The notes below the pieces were generated by a model. That model saw only the letters and a list, made by a program, of their open reading frames with translations. It ran no database searches and was not told where the DNA came from. This document shows positions 33,916-43,200 of a stretch of DNA of 64,000 nt, piece by piece. Numbering within the stretch: the stretch's first letter is position 1; each line of letters opens with the position of its first letter. This DNA is from Azorhizobium sp943371865 (GTDB lineage Bacteria > Pseudomonadota > Alphaproteobacteria > Rhizobiales > Xanthobacteraceae): positions 62,001 through 126,000 of the forward strand of contig NZ_CALRWL010000011.1 of NCBI RefSeq assembly GCF_943371865.1, given 5' to 3'. The position numbers and the translations under genes are program-made.

Positions 33916-34013
33916 ACCTCAACGTTTCTCCCCACGAGGGGCATCATGGCGCGCGACGTTCACTCGCTCTGCCGCGTGATGCCGCCGGGCCACTGAACCG
34001 GCACCTCACCGGT

Positions 34014-34124
34014 CGTCATGGCCGGGCTTGCCCCGGCCATCCATGCCCCGCCGTTGGCGCGGACCTTCTTGGGGCTTGACCAAGCGGCGCCGCGTGGATC
34101 CCCGGATCAAGTCCGGGGATGACG
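34014..34124. repeat. REP-like palindromic intergenic element
   Basis: The element is bounded by CGTCAT (34014-34019) and ATGACG (34119-34124). It contains two hairpins, GGCCGGGC-ttg-CCCCGGCC and ATCCCCGGA-tcaa-GTCCGGGGAT. This form, which includes a TGGATCCCCGG core, is a widespread dispersed repeat in Bradyrhizobium/Xanthobacter-type genomes. It fills most of the gap between two converging genes and may also terminate both transcripts. Confidence 0.82.
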
Positions 34125-34177
34125 GCAGTCTTTGGCATGTCTGACCGGCCTTAAGCGTCGATCTGCCCTTGCCGTCC

Positions 34178-35206
34178 TCACCCCGCCTCCGGCGCCAGCT
34201 TGCCCGCTTCCCAGCCCAGTATGGCGCGCTTGCGGGTCAGGCCCCAGTGATAGCCGGTGAGATCGCCATTCTTGCCCAATACCCGATGGCACGGCACCAC
34301 GAAGGAAATGGGGTTCTTGCCCACCGCCGCGCCCACGGCGCGAGCCGCCTTGGGCCGCCCCACATGGCCGGCGATGGAGGAATAAGTGGTGGCCCGGCCC
34401 ATGGGGATGCGCAGCAGCGTCTCCCAGACGCTGATTTCAAAGTCGGTGCCGATGAACACGATGCGCAGCGGCTGCGCCTCGCAGCGGGCCTGGGAATGGA
34501 AGATCTGCGCCACCAGCGGCGCGGTGGCTTCGGGGTCTTCCACATAAGTGGCGTGCGGCCAGCGGCGGCGCATGTCCAGCAGCGCGGCCTCCTCCTCGCC
34601 GGGATCGGCGAACGCCAGCCCGCACAGGCCGCGGGCGGTGGACATGGCCAGCGCCACGCCGAACGGCGAGGGATGCAGTCCGAAGCGGATCACCAGCCCG
34701 GCGCCGCCGGTCTTCCATTCCCCCGGCGACATGGCCTCATGCACCACAAACAGATCGTGCAGGCGGCCGGGGCCGGACAGGCCCAGCTCCAGCGCCGCAT
34801 CCAGCACATTGGGACAATCCGCCAGCACCTGCCGGGCGCGATCCAGCGTCACCGCCTGCAAGAAACCCTTGGGGGTGAGGCCGCACCAGCGGCGGAACAG
34901 ATCGGTGAGCGCCCGGGGCGTGACGCCGGCGGCCAGGGCGATGGCCTCCACCTCGGGCTGGGCGCGCATGTGGGTGGTCACATAGGCCACCGCCCGCCGC
35001 ACCACGTCATAATCGGCGGCGCCAATCTCCAGCTGGGCGATCGGCCCGGCCAGCGTGCCGGGGAGCACACCGGCCAGCGTGCGGGCCAGATCCGCTTTGG
35101 CCAGATCCGGCCGGGTCGGCTCCTGGGGCGCTTGGAGAGCGAGCGACGCTTGGCGGGGATCCTGGACGAGCACGGGCGTATGTCCTTTTGCAGCAGTCTG
35201 CGCCAT
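34178..35206 (-). CDS. Ada-type AraC regulator / methylated-DNA-cysteine methyltransferase fusion
   Basis: 342 residues from the ATG at 35206, which has GGGAGGG upstream. An AraC-type helix-turn-helix domain (about residues 65-150, with IALAAGVTPRALTDLFRRW) is fused to an O6-alkylguanine methyltransferase domain (about 175-335). That domain has the active-site block NPISFVVPCHRVLGKNG and the preceding GRPKAARAVGAAVG helix. The N-terminal zinc Cys domain of E. coli Ada, which senses methylphosphotriesters, is missing. The protein should repair O6-methylguanine by suicide transfer to the PCHR cysteine and may regulate its own gene. Confidence 0.93.
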   Translation of the reverse strand: MAQTAAKGHTPVLVQDPRQASLALQAPQEPTRPDLAKADLARTLAGVLPGTLAGPIAQLEIGAADYDVVRRAVAYVTTHMRAQPEVEAIALAAGVTPRALTDLFRRWCGLTPKGFLQAVTLDRARQVLADCPNVLDAALELGLSGPGRLHDLFVVHEAMSPGEWKTGGAGLVIRFGLHPSPFGVALAMSTARGLCGLAFADPGEEEAALLDMRRRWPHATYVEDPEATAPLVAQIFHSQARCEAQPLRIVFIGTDFEISVWETLLRIPMGRATTYSSIAGHVGRPKAARAVGAAVGKNPISFVVPCHRVLGKNGDLTGYHWGLTRKRAILGWEAGKLAPEAG

Positions 35207-35284
35207 CCCATCACCCTCCCGCTTCCGCGACCACCCGATTTCGCCGGAGTGTCCCACCACGCGGCTTTACATCGGTAGGTGCGC

Positions 35285-35806
35285 TCAGAACACCGTGCGG
35301 GTGACGCCGCGCTTCACTTCGCTCAAGGCGGCGCTGAGGTCGTCGCCCAGTTCGCCCTTCTGCACCGGCCCGAGAAACAGGCCCACCGGCACCGACTTGC
35401 CCTGGGATTCCAGCGACAGTTCCAGCGTGCCGTGGTCCTCGTCGTCGTGGCGCTTCACCCGGGTCCAGAACGGGTTCATCCGCGCCTCCCACGGGCGGCC
35501 GCGCACCGGCACATGGCGCACCTCCACCAGGGTCGGGGTGATGCGAATATATTCGCGGGCGTCGGCGGCACGGTAATTGGCGCGGAAGGCCCAATAGATC
35601 AGCAGCACGTCGAGGCCGAAAAAGCCGAACACCGGCCAGGCGCCCATGGCCAGGAACACCACGCCGGAGGCGAAGCTGATGCCGCCCACAATGAGCATCA
35701 CCAGCAGGAAGCCCCGCTGCGACAGTGATCGGTGCGGCGCCAGGGTGGCCGCGAAAACGGTGGGTTCCTCGTCCGGAACGACGGGCGGGTCGTTGGCGTC
35801 GGTCAT
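35285..35806 (-). CDS. DUF2244 integral membrane protein
   Basis: 173 residues. Two hydrophobic helices (GFLLVMLIVGGISFASGVVFLAMG and GFFGLDVLLIYWAF) follow an N-terminal cytoplasmic segment of about 30 residues beginning with FAATLAPHRSLSQRGF. The C-terminal half is a soluble domain with EYIRITPTLVEVRHVPVRGR and FWTRVKRHDDEDHGTLELS. These are the marks of DUF2244, a family of unknown function conserved in alphaproteobacteria and regularly found beside nth, as here (divergent, 21-bp gap). Confidence 0.9.
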   Translation of the reverse strand: MTDANDPPVVPDEEPTVFAATLAPHRSLSQRGFLLVMLIVGGISFASGVVFLAMGAWPVFGFFGLDVLLIYWAFRANYRAADAREYIRITPTLVEVRHVPVRGRPWEARMNPFWTRVKRHDDEDHGTLELSLESQGKSVPVGLFLGPVQKGELGDDLSAALSEVKRGVTRTVF

Positions 35807-35827
35807 GGGGCCAAGTATAGGGATAAA

Positions 35828-36817
35828 ATGGCGCGAAAGACGACAGGCAACATGCCGCCCCCCGATGCCGCCGCCGCGCCCCGCACCGGGGCCGGGGCGA
35901 AGGTCGTCGCCGCGGGACGCAAGGTCGCCGCCGCGACCAAGGCATCGGTCAGCAAGGTCGTCGTCACACCTGCCCCATCGCAGCCTGCCCGATCGACACG
36001 TGCCGCCTCAAAGCCGGCCCAGTCCAAACCCGTGAACGCCACGGCCAAGCCGCGCAAGGCGCCCGCCCCGCAGCGCTCAGGCCTCGTGGCGCCGGAAGGC
36101 CGGACGGTCGGCAAAGCCGCCGCCCCCAAGCGGCGCGCCGTGGCCAATGCGGCTGCCGCCGTGCATGGGCGCACCGTCACCGCCTGGACGGACGCGGAGA
36201 TCACCGAAGCGTTCCGCCGCTTCGAGGCGCTCAATCCCGAGCCCAAGGGCGAGCTGGATTACACCGACGCCTTCACCTTGCTGGTGGCGGTGGTGCTCTC
36301 CGCCCAGGCCACCGACGTGGGGGTCAACAAGGCCACCCGCGGCCTGTTCGCCGCCGCGCCCACACCCGCCGGCATGGTGGCGCTGGGGGAAGAGGGTGTG
36401 GCGGAGCACATCCGCACCCTCGGCCTGTTCCGCGGCAAGGCGAAGAATGTGGTGGAACTCTCCCGGCTGCTGCTCGCCAACCATGGCGGCGTGGTGCCGG
36501 CGGACCGGGAGGCGCTGGAAGCGCTGCCCGGCGTCGGCCGCAAGACCGCCAATGTGGTGCTGAACATCGCTTTCGGCCTGCCCACCATCGCGGTGGACAC
36601 CCATCTGTTCCGGGTCGCCAACCGCACCGGCATGGCGCCGGGGGCCACGCCGCTGGAGGTGGAACTGGCGCTGGAGGCCCGGGTGCCGGCGCGCTTCAAG
36701 CTGCACGCCCACCACTGGCTGATCCTGCACGGGCGCTACATCTGCAAGGCCCGCGCGCCGGACTGCCCCATCTGCCCCATCAACGACCTGTGCCGCTGGA
36801 CCGACAAGCCGCTTTAG
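35828..36817 (+). CDS. nth: Endonuclease III with long N-terminal extension
   Basis: 329 residues, roughly 110 more than E. coli Nth. The catalytic core (from about residue 120) has LLVAVVLSAQATDVGVNKAT, the helix-hairpin-helix with the catalytic Lys in LPGVGRKTANVVL, and the catalytic Asp in IAVDTHLFRVANRTG. The C-terminal [4Fe-4S] site has C-X6-C-X2-C-X5-C spacing (starting CKARAPDC). It removes oxidised pyrimidines and cleaves abasic sites. The extension (about 1-115) is low-complexity, rich in Ala, Lys, Arg and Pro, and probably a disordered DNA-binding tail. Third-position base use carries through the extension, so it looks translated. Confidence 0.95.
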   Translation: MARKTTGNMPPPDAAAAPRTGAGAKVVAAGRKVAAATKASVSKVVVTPAPSQPARSTRAASKPAQSKPVNATAKPRKAPAPQRSGLVAPEGRTVGKAAAPKRRAVANAAAAVHGRTVTAWTDAEITEAFRRFEALNPEPKGELDYTDAFTLLVAVVLSAQATDVGVNKATRGLFAAAPTPAGMVALGEEGVAEHIRTLGLFRGKAKNVVELSRLLLANHGGVVPADREALEALPGVGRKTANVVLNIAFGLPTIAVDTHLFRVANRTGMAPGATPLEVELALEARVPARFKLHAHHWLILHGRYICKARAPDCPICPINDLCRWTDKPL

Positions 36818-36843
36818 GCCCCCCACAACATCCGCTCTCCCGT

Positions 36844-37554
36844 TTATCGGGACAGACGGGCAGGCTCCGTCTCCAGCAAGCGAGGGCCAGCCTTGGATGC
36901 CAAGCGCTTGTGCAGGTGCACCATGAAGGCGGTGCCGAACACCGGCGTGATGAGATTGAGCACCGGCACCAGCAGGAGCGGCGCGATCAGCAGGCCGGCG
37001 AGGAACACCGTCACCGCATTGGCCTGCCGCAGCGCCCGCGCCTCCTCGGGCGAGTTGTAGCGCATGGCTGCCAATTCGAAATATTCCCGCCCCAGCAGAT
37101 AGCCGTTGGCGAGGAAGAAGATCACCACATTCACGCCGGGCACCAGCAGCAGCATCAGCGCGCCCAGATTGACCGCCAGCACGATGGCGAAGAAGCGCAG
37201 CGAATAAAGGATTGAGCGCACCACCGGCTGGGCGGTGCCCACCGGATCGCCGGGATAGCTGGTGCGCTCCACCTTCTCGGCCACGTCATCGAGAAACAGC
37301 CCCGCCACCACGGAGGAGGCCACAGGCGTCAGATAAAGCGCGCCGAACACGAAGCCGAGCCCCACCACGATGGACACCAGCGTGTCCAGCCAGTGATAGG
37401 GCAGCGTCGCCATATGCTGAAGCGCGGCATTGAGGGCGATGGCCATCACCACCAGCAAGGCGATGGCCAGGGCGACGGACTTGAGCAGCACCCCGCGCAG
37501 CAGTGGCGAGAACACCTGTCCGAAAGCGGTCAGCGCGGCAGAGATCATGGTCAT
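36844..37554 (-). CDS. CysZ-like/EI24-domain membrane protein
   Basis: 236 residues with about four to six membrane segments. Family features are SPLLRGVLLKSVALAIALLV, the SSVVAGLFLDDVAEKVE segment, the central VVIFFLANGYLLGREYFELAAMRY in two parts, and a final LITPVFGTAFMVHLHKRL. This is the EI24/CysZ family. E. coli CysZ is a sulfate uptake protein, but alphaproteobacterial members have not been assigned a substrate and no cysteine genes are nearby. It converges on nth with a 26-bp gap. Confidence 0.86.
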   Translation of the reverse strand: MTMISAALTAFGQVFSPLLRGVLLKSVALAIALLVVMAIALNAALQHMATLPYHWLDTLVSIVVGLGFVFGALYLTPVASSVVAGLFLDDVAEKVERTSYPGDPVGTAQPVVRSILYSLRFFAIVLAVNLGALMLLLVPGVNVVIFFLANGYLLGREYFELAAMRYNSPEEARALRQANAVTVFLAGLLIAPLLLVPVLNLITPVFGTAFMVHLHKRLASKAGPRLLETEPARLSR

Positions 37555-37656
37555 TCCATTTCAGCGGGCCGGATACGGAATATTCGGCCCAGGACGCATC
37601 GGGTGGCGACGCATCAGGTGGGGCGTGCCCCGCCCGCGCTCAAGGGCGCGGGCCTC

Positions 37657-38121
37657 TCAGCCCCCGATGCGGACGGGAAAGTCCAGATGGAACACATTGG
37701 TTCCCCCGAAGCGGGTGCGAAACTGGGCCTTGATCTCCCCGAGCTTCGACTGGGCATCGGGAGTGTTGGGGTGCACCAGGATCAGCATCTTGGTGCCCGC
37801 ATGCAGCATCGCCACCGGGTCCACATTGGTGCCCTTGCCCTGGCCATAGGCATCGAGAACCGTCATGCCGTCGGAGAAGCGCGGGCGCACCACCTCTTCC
37901 AGGAATTGGGCGAACTGCTGCTCGCTCACGCCCTTGCCGTCGCCGGTGGCGAGGCTGAAGAACAATTGGGTCTGGATCATCACGCTGTCCGCCCAGGGCG
38001 TCGCCTGCCAGCCGGGGATGGGGGTCGCCGGCGCGGTCTGGGCACCGGCGGGCAAAGCCGACGCCAGCGGCAGCGTGAGCGTCGCCAGAAGCAGCGGAAC
38101 GAGGTGGCGGCGCGCGGTCAT
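37657..38121 (-). CDS. DUF3574 secreted protein
   Basis: 154 residues from an ATG with GAGGG upstream. The signal peptide (about residues 1-27) ends LPAGAQ. The mature domain shows the DUF3574 pattern: VMIQTQLFFSLATGDGKGVSEQQF, EEVVRPRFSDGMTVLDAYGQ, and KMLILVHPNTPDAQSKLGEIK. The function of this periplasmic family is unknown. The GMTVLDAYGQ motif, normally followed by a Trp or Arg, is intact. Divergent from the TetR/RND locus. Confidence 0.88.
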   Translation of the reverse strand: MTARRHLVPLLLATLTLPLASALPAGAQTAPATPIPGWQATPWADSVMIQTQLFFSLATGDGKGVSEQQFAQFLEEVVRPRFSDGMTVLDAYGQGKGTNVDPVAMLHAGTKMLILVHPNTPDAQSKLGEIKAQFRTRFGGTNVFHLDFPVRIGG

Positions 38122-38254
38122 CGGGTGTCCCTCCGGCAGAATGCACTGCCTTGTACCAAAGCTGGCGGCGCGGCGCGCGGCTATTGCCCCGCCATGCACG
38201 GCTTCGGTCCTGAAATGGACGGGACCGCGCACGCGTCCAGGCGACCGACGATGC

Positions 38255-38320
38255 TGCGAATGAACATTCGCTCTTGATCTGGGCCCAGCACCACCTTATG
38301 AGAGCGAACGTTCATTCGCA
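38255..38320. promoter_or_regulatory. Inverted-repeat operator region of the TetR/RND efflux locus
   Basis: The 20-base block TGCGAATGAACATTCGCTCT (38255-38274) is repeated in inverse orientation at 38301-38320 with a single mismatch, separated by 26 bp. Each block also has internal dyad symmetry (GAATG/CATTC). The pair is 30 bp upstream of the TetR start and fits two TetR dimers. The 26-bp spacer would contain promoter elements. Confidence 0.75.
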
Positions 38321-38349
38321 CCTTACGGCAGACGCCGGGAGATTGTTCA

Positions 38350-38967
38350 TTGGCTGCCGCCGAAACCAGCATTCCTGCCGATCACCGGGCCGAGCAGCGC
38401 CATCGCATCCTGGCGGCGGCCGCGCATTGTTTTGCCCGCGACGGGTTTCACGGCACCTCCATGCAGAAGATCTGCACCGAGGCCCAGATGAGCCCCGGCG
38501 CGCTCTATCGCTATTTTCCCTCCAAGGAATCCATCATCGCTGCCATTATTGAGGTGGAACGCCTGGAGCGGGCGCGGATCTTCGACAGTGTCGCCAATGC
38601 GCCCAGCATGATCGAGGGCCTGATCTCCTGCGTGGCCGAGATGATGGGCGAGGACCAAGCCAGTTGCGCCAAGCTCGGCCCCGAAATCATGGCGGAGAGC
38701 GCCCGCAATCCGAAGCTTCAGGAGATGCTCGGGCCGTTCGAGGAAGAAACCTCGGTCATGCTGAAGGACATGCTGATCCGCGCCCGCGATGCCGGAGAAA
38801 TCGACACCGCCATCGATCTCGATGACCTCCTGATCCTCCTCACCTCCATTGGCGACGGCATCCTGCTGAACCATCAGATCCATCCGGCGTGGGACGTGCC
38901 GGCCCGTCTTCCCGCCATCGGGCGGCTGATCACTCGCATGATCGCCCCCGCGGCAAAGAGCACATGA
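38350..38967 (+). CDS. TetR/AcrR family repressor of the RND pump
   Basis: 205 residues from a TTG codon with GGGAG seven bases upstream; no suitable ATG exists before the HTH. The DNA-binding domain (about residues 12-65) contains RHRILAAAAHCFARDGFHGTSMQKI and AQMSPGALYRYFPSKESI. The ligand domain includes TSIGDGILLNHQIHP near the C-terminus. It is 92 bp upstream of an efflux adaptor gene and has a strong inverted-repeat operator in front of it. Autoregulation and control of the pump are inferred from position. Confidence 0.9.
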   Translation: MAAAETSIPADHRAEQRHRILAAAAHCFARDGFHGTSMQKICTEAQMSPGALYRYFPSKESIIAAIIEVERLERARIFDSVANAPSMIEGLISCVAEMMGEDQASCAKLGPEIMAESARNPKLQEMLGPFEEETSVMLKDMLIRARDAGEIDTAIDLDDLLILLTSIGDGILLNHQIHPAWDVPARLPAIGRLITRMIAPAAKST

Positions 38968-39059
38968 GACCCATGAGGCAGCATCTGTCCGGTCCTGATT
39001 TCGCCGCTGTCGCGCTCCAGCTTGCGCGCCAAGATTCCCCAAGGTCACAAGAGGCAACC

Positions 39060-40271
39060 ATGGTACGCCCCTCGGCGCCCGCATTCATCGGCCAGCGCCT
39101 GCGCAGCGCCTGCTTCGTCCTGACGCTGAGCGTGGCGTTGGGCCTGGCCGGCCCCGTGGCCGCCGCCGCGCCCGACGCCAAGGGCCTCACCGTCAGCGTG
39201 GTCCGCCCGCAGACCCAGGACCTGATTGAGACGCTGCTGGTCACCGGCTCGCTGCTGCCGCGCGAGGAAATCCAGGTGGGCCCGGAAATCGAGGGCTATC
39301 GCCTGATCGAAATTTTCGCCGAAGTGGGCGACACGGTGAAGAAGGGCCAGATCCTCGCCCGCCTGTCGCGGGAGGTGCTGGATACCCAGATGGCCCAGAA
39401 CACCGCCAATGCCGCCAAGGCCAAGGCGACCATCGCCCAGCAGAAGGCCTCCCTCGACCAGATGCTGGCGCAGGAGGCGGAAGCCACCTCGGCGGTGGAG
39501 CGCACCCGCCAGCTGCGCAAGACCGGCGTCGCCTCCCAGGAAACCCTGGATGAGCGCGAGCGCGCGGTGAAAGTGGCCAGCGCCCAGGTGGCCGCCGCCC
39601 GCGAAACCCTGAATGCGGCGGAAGCCGATGCCGTGCTGGTGCAGGCGCAGCGCTCCGAGCTGGATCTCAAGCTCCAGCGCACCGAGGTGCGCGCGCCCGA
39701 CAATGGCATCGTGCTGGCCCGTGACGCCCGCATCGGCTCCATCGTCTTGTCCACCCGCAGCGAGCCGCTGTTCCGCATCGCCCGCGACGGCGCCGTGGAC
39801 CTGGATGCGGAAGTTCCCGAGGTGGCGTTGCCGCGCATCGCGGTGGGCCAAAGCGTGGACGTCACCCCCGCCGGCTTCGCCAAGCCGGTGCCCGGCACCG
39901 TGCGCCTGATCTCGGCGGAAGTGGACAAAGCCAGCCGGCTCGGCCGGGCCAAGATCGCGCTGCCCTATGACCGGGCGCTGAAACCCGGCACCTTCGCCCG
40001 CGGCCTCGTCCAGCTGGACCGGCGCGACGGGCTCGCCGTGCCTCAGGCGGCGGTGATGTTCGACGCCGACGGCGCCTATGTGCTGGTGGTCAAGGACGGC
40101 GTGGTGGCTGAGAAGCGGGTGGAGACCGGCCTCAAGGCCGATGGCCGCATCGAGATCCGCAGCGGCGTCACCGGCGACGATCTGTTGGTGGCCCGCGCCG
40201 CCGGCTTCCTGCGCGACGGCGACCGCGTGGTCCCGGTCGAGGTGGCCAAGACCGCGAGCGAGGTGCGCTGA
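39060..40271 (+). CDS. RND efflux periplasmic adaptor (membrane fusion protein)
   Basis: 403 residues from the ATG at 39060. A signal peptide of about 38 residues (ending GPVAAAAP) precedes a typical adaptor. The lipoyl half-motif is LVTGSLLPREEIQVGPEIEGY with EVGDTVKKGQILARL, the alpha-hairpin (about 115-215) is rich in Ala/Gln/Glu coiled coil, and the second lipoyl half is VRAPDNGIVLARDARIGSIV. Beta-barrel and membrane-proximal domains follow. No lipobox Cys is seen. Its stop overlaps the transporter start (40271). No outer-membrane factor gene follows, so a TolC-type channel must come from elsewhere. Confidence 0.93.
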   Translation: MVRPSAPAFIGQRLRSACFVLTLSVALGLAGPVAAAAPDAKGLTVSVVRPQTQDLIETLLVTGSLLPREEIQVGPEIEGYRLIEIFAEVGDTVKKGQILARLSREVLDTQMAQNTANAAKAKATIAQQKASLDQMLAQEAEATSAVERTRQLRKTGVASQETLDERERAVKVASAQVAAARETLNAAEADAVLVQAQRSELDLKLQRTEVRAPDNGIVLARDARIGSIVLSTRSEPLFRIARDGAVDLDAEVPEVALPRIAVGQSVDVTPAGFAKPVPGTVRLISAEVDKASRLGRAKIALPYDRALKPGTFARGLVQLDRRDGLAVPQAAVMFDADGAYVLVVKDGVVAEKRVETGLKADGRIEIRSGVTGDDLLVARAAGFLRDGDRVVPVEVAKTASEVR

Positions 40272-43200
40272 TGGCCATCAATATCTCCGCCTGGGCGATC
40301 CGCAAGCCGATCCCCTCGCTGGTCCTGTTCGTGGTGCTCACCGCGCTCGGCATCTTTCATTTCCGGTCGCTGCCGGTGACGCAGATGCCGAACATCGATC
40401 TGCCCATCGTCATGGTCACGGTGACCCAGACCGGCGCCGCGCCCAGCGAACTGGAAACCCAGGTCACCAAGAAGGTGGAAAATGCGGTGGCCGGCGTCTC
40501 CGGCGTGAAGCACATCACCTCGTCCATCTCCGAGGGCACCTCGGTCACCACCATCGAATTCCATCTGGAAACCCTGGTGGACCGGGCGGTGAACGACACC
40601 CGCGACGCGGTGACCAAGATCCGCACCGAGCTGCCCCAGAGCATCGAGGAGCCGCAGATCCAGCGGGTGGACATCGAGGGCCTGCCCATCGTCACCTATG
40701 CGGTGTCCTCCCCCACCATGACGCCGGAAGAACTGTCCTGGTTCGTGGACGACACCATCGCCCGCACCCTCCAGGGGGTGCGCGGGGTGGCGCAGGTCAA
40801 GCGCGAGGGCGGCGTGGACCGGGAAATCCGGGTGGCGCTCGATCCCGAACGCCTGATGGCCATGGGCGTTACCGCCGCCGAAGTCAGCCGCCAGTTGCGC
40901 GCCACCAATGTGGACGTCTCCGGCGGCCGCGGTCAGGTGGGCACCCAGGAGCAATCCATCCGCACGCTGGCGGGGGCGGCCACCGTGGAGGCTTTGGCCG
41001 ACACCCGCATCGTCCTGTCCAACGGGCGCTATGTGAGGCTGAAGGATCTGGGCACGGTCAGCGATGGCGCCACCGAGCAGCGGGTGTTCGCCCGCCTGGA
41101 CGGCAAGCCGGTGGTGGCGTTCGGCGTCTATCGCGCCAAGGGCTTTTCCGACGTGGTGGTCTATGACCGCACCGCCGAGGAGGTGCAGAAGCTGCTCGCT
41201 GCCTATCCCAACGTCTCCATCACCATGATCGACACCACGGTGCGCTACACCAAAGCGGACTATCAGTCGGCCATGCACACGCTGATCGAAGGCGCGATCC
41301 TGGCGGTGATCGTGGTGTTCCTGTTCCTGCGCGACTGGCGCGCCACGCTGATCACCACGCTGGCGATCCCGCTGTCCATCCTGCCCACCTTCTGGGTCAT
41401 GGATGCGCTGGGCTTCTCGCTCAATGCCGTGAGCTTGCTGGCGATCACCCTCGTCACCGGCATCCTGGTGGACGATGCCATCGTGGAGATCGAGAACATC
41501 GTGCGCCACATGCGGCAGGGCAAATCGCCCTATCGCGCCTCCATCGAGGCGGCGGACGAGATCGGCCTGGCGGTGGTGGCCACCACGCTGACCATCGCGG
41601 CGGTGTTCGTGCCGGTGTCGTTCATGGGCGGCATCGCGGGCCAGTATTTCAAGCAGTTCGGCATCACGGTGGCCATCGCGGTGCTGTTCTCCCTGGCCGT
41701 GGCGCGGCTGATCACCCCCCTGCTGGCGGCCTATTTCCTGCGCGACACCGGCCATCGCGAGAGCGGCGACGGCTTCATCATGCGCCATTATATCGGCATC
41801 CTCGGCTGGTCGGTGCGGCACCGCTTCATCACCATCCTCATGGGCTTCGGCGTGTTCGCCGGCACCATCTTCCTCTCCACCCTGCTGCCGTCCGGCTTCC
41901 TGCCCACCAACGACATCTCGCGCTCCATGGTGTCCATCGAGCTGCCGCCGGGGGCCACCATCGAGGAAACCCAGCAGGTCGCCGACCGCATCACCCGCAC
42001 CATGCGGGAGCAACCGGAAGTGGCCAGCGTCTATGCCACCGCCGGCGGCGGCGGCCAGGGCGGCCTTGCCATGATCGCCGGCGAGGTGCGCAAGGCCACC
42101 ATCGTCATCAATCTCAAGCCACGGGATGAGCGCACCGAAAGCCAGAAGGCGTTCGAGAGCCGCATGTCGCCCGCCCTGAAGGCGATCCCGGACATTCGCT
42201 ACACCTGGAGCCAGGACGGGCAGAACACCCAGCGCGGCTTCACCGTGATCCTGTCCGGCAGCGACGGGGCGGCGGTGGAAAAAGCCGCGCTGGAACTGGA
42301 GAAGCAGGTGCGCGACCGCGTGCCGGTGCTGTCCAATGTGGTGTCCAGCGCCTCCCTGGACCGCCCGGAGATCCGCATCGTGCCGAAGCTGGATGAGGCG
42401 GCGGAACTGGGGGTCTCGGTGGATACCATCGCCGATACGGTGCGCATCGCCACCATCGGCGACGTCGCCGCCAACCTCGCCAAATTCTCCGCCAAGGACC
42501 GGCAGATCGACATCCGCGTCCAATTGGACGAACGCGCCCGCACCCATCTGTCCACCTTCGATGCCCTGAAAGTGCCCACGGCCTCGGGGGTCGCGGTGCC
42601 GTTGACCACGGTGGCCGAGGTGCATTTCGGCAAGGGACCGACCGCGCTGGATCGCTATGACCGCGCCCGCCGCATCGCGGTGGAGGCGGATCTGGTGGGC
42701 GCGACCCCGCTGGGCGTGGCGCTGGAGCAGGTCAAGGCCCTGCCCGCCGCCCGCAACCTGCCGGCCGGGGTGACGCTGAAGGAATCCGGTGACGCCGAGA
42801 TCATGGGCGAGGTGTTCTCCGGCTTTGCCATGGCCATCGGCGCCGGGGTGATGCTGGTGCTGGCGGTGCTGATCCTGCTGTTCCACGACGTGTTGCAGCC
42901 CATCACCATCCTGATCTCGCTGCCGCTGTCCATCGGCGGCGCCTTCATCGCCTTGCTGCTCACCGGCAATTCGGTGTCGCTGCCGGTGGTGATCGGCTTC
43001 CTGATGCTCATGGGCATCGTGACCAAGAACGCCATCCTCTTGGTGGATTTCGCCATCGAATCCATCGCCCATGGCCATAGCCGGTTCGACGCGCTGATGG
43101 AGGCCGGGCGCAAGCGGGCGCAGCCCATCGTCATGACCACCATCGCCATGGCGGCGGGCATGGTGCCCTCAGCTTTGGCCCTGGGCGAAGGCGGATCGTT

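Noticed and set aside
40076..43078. A 1000-codon open frame antisense to the RND transporter
   Set aside because: Low-complexity His/Gly/Arg product with no conserved motif; the RND gene on the other strand is certain.
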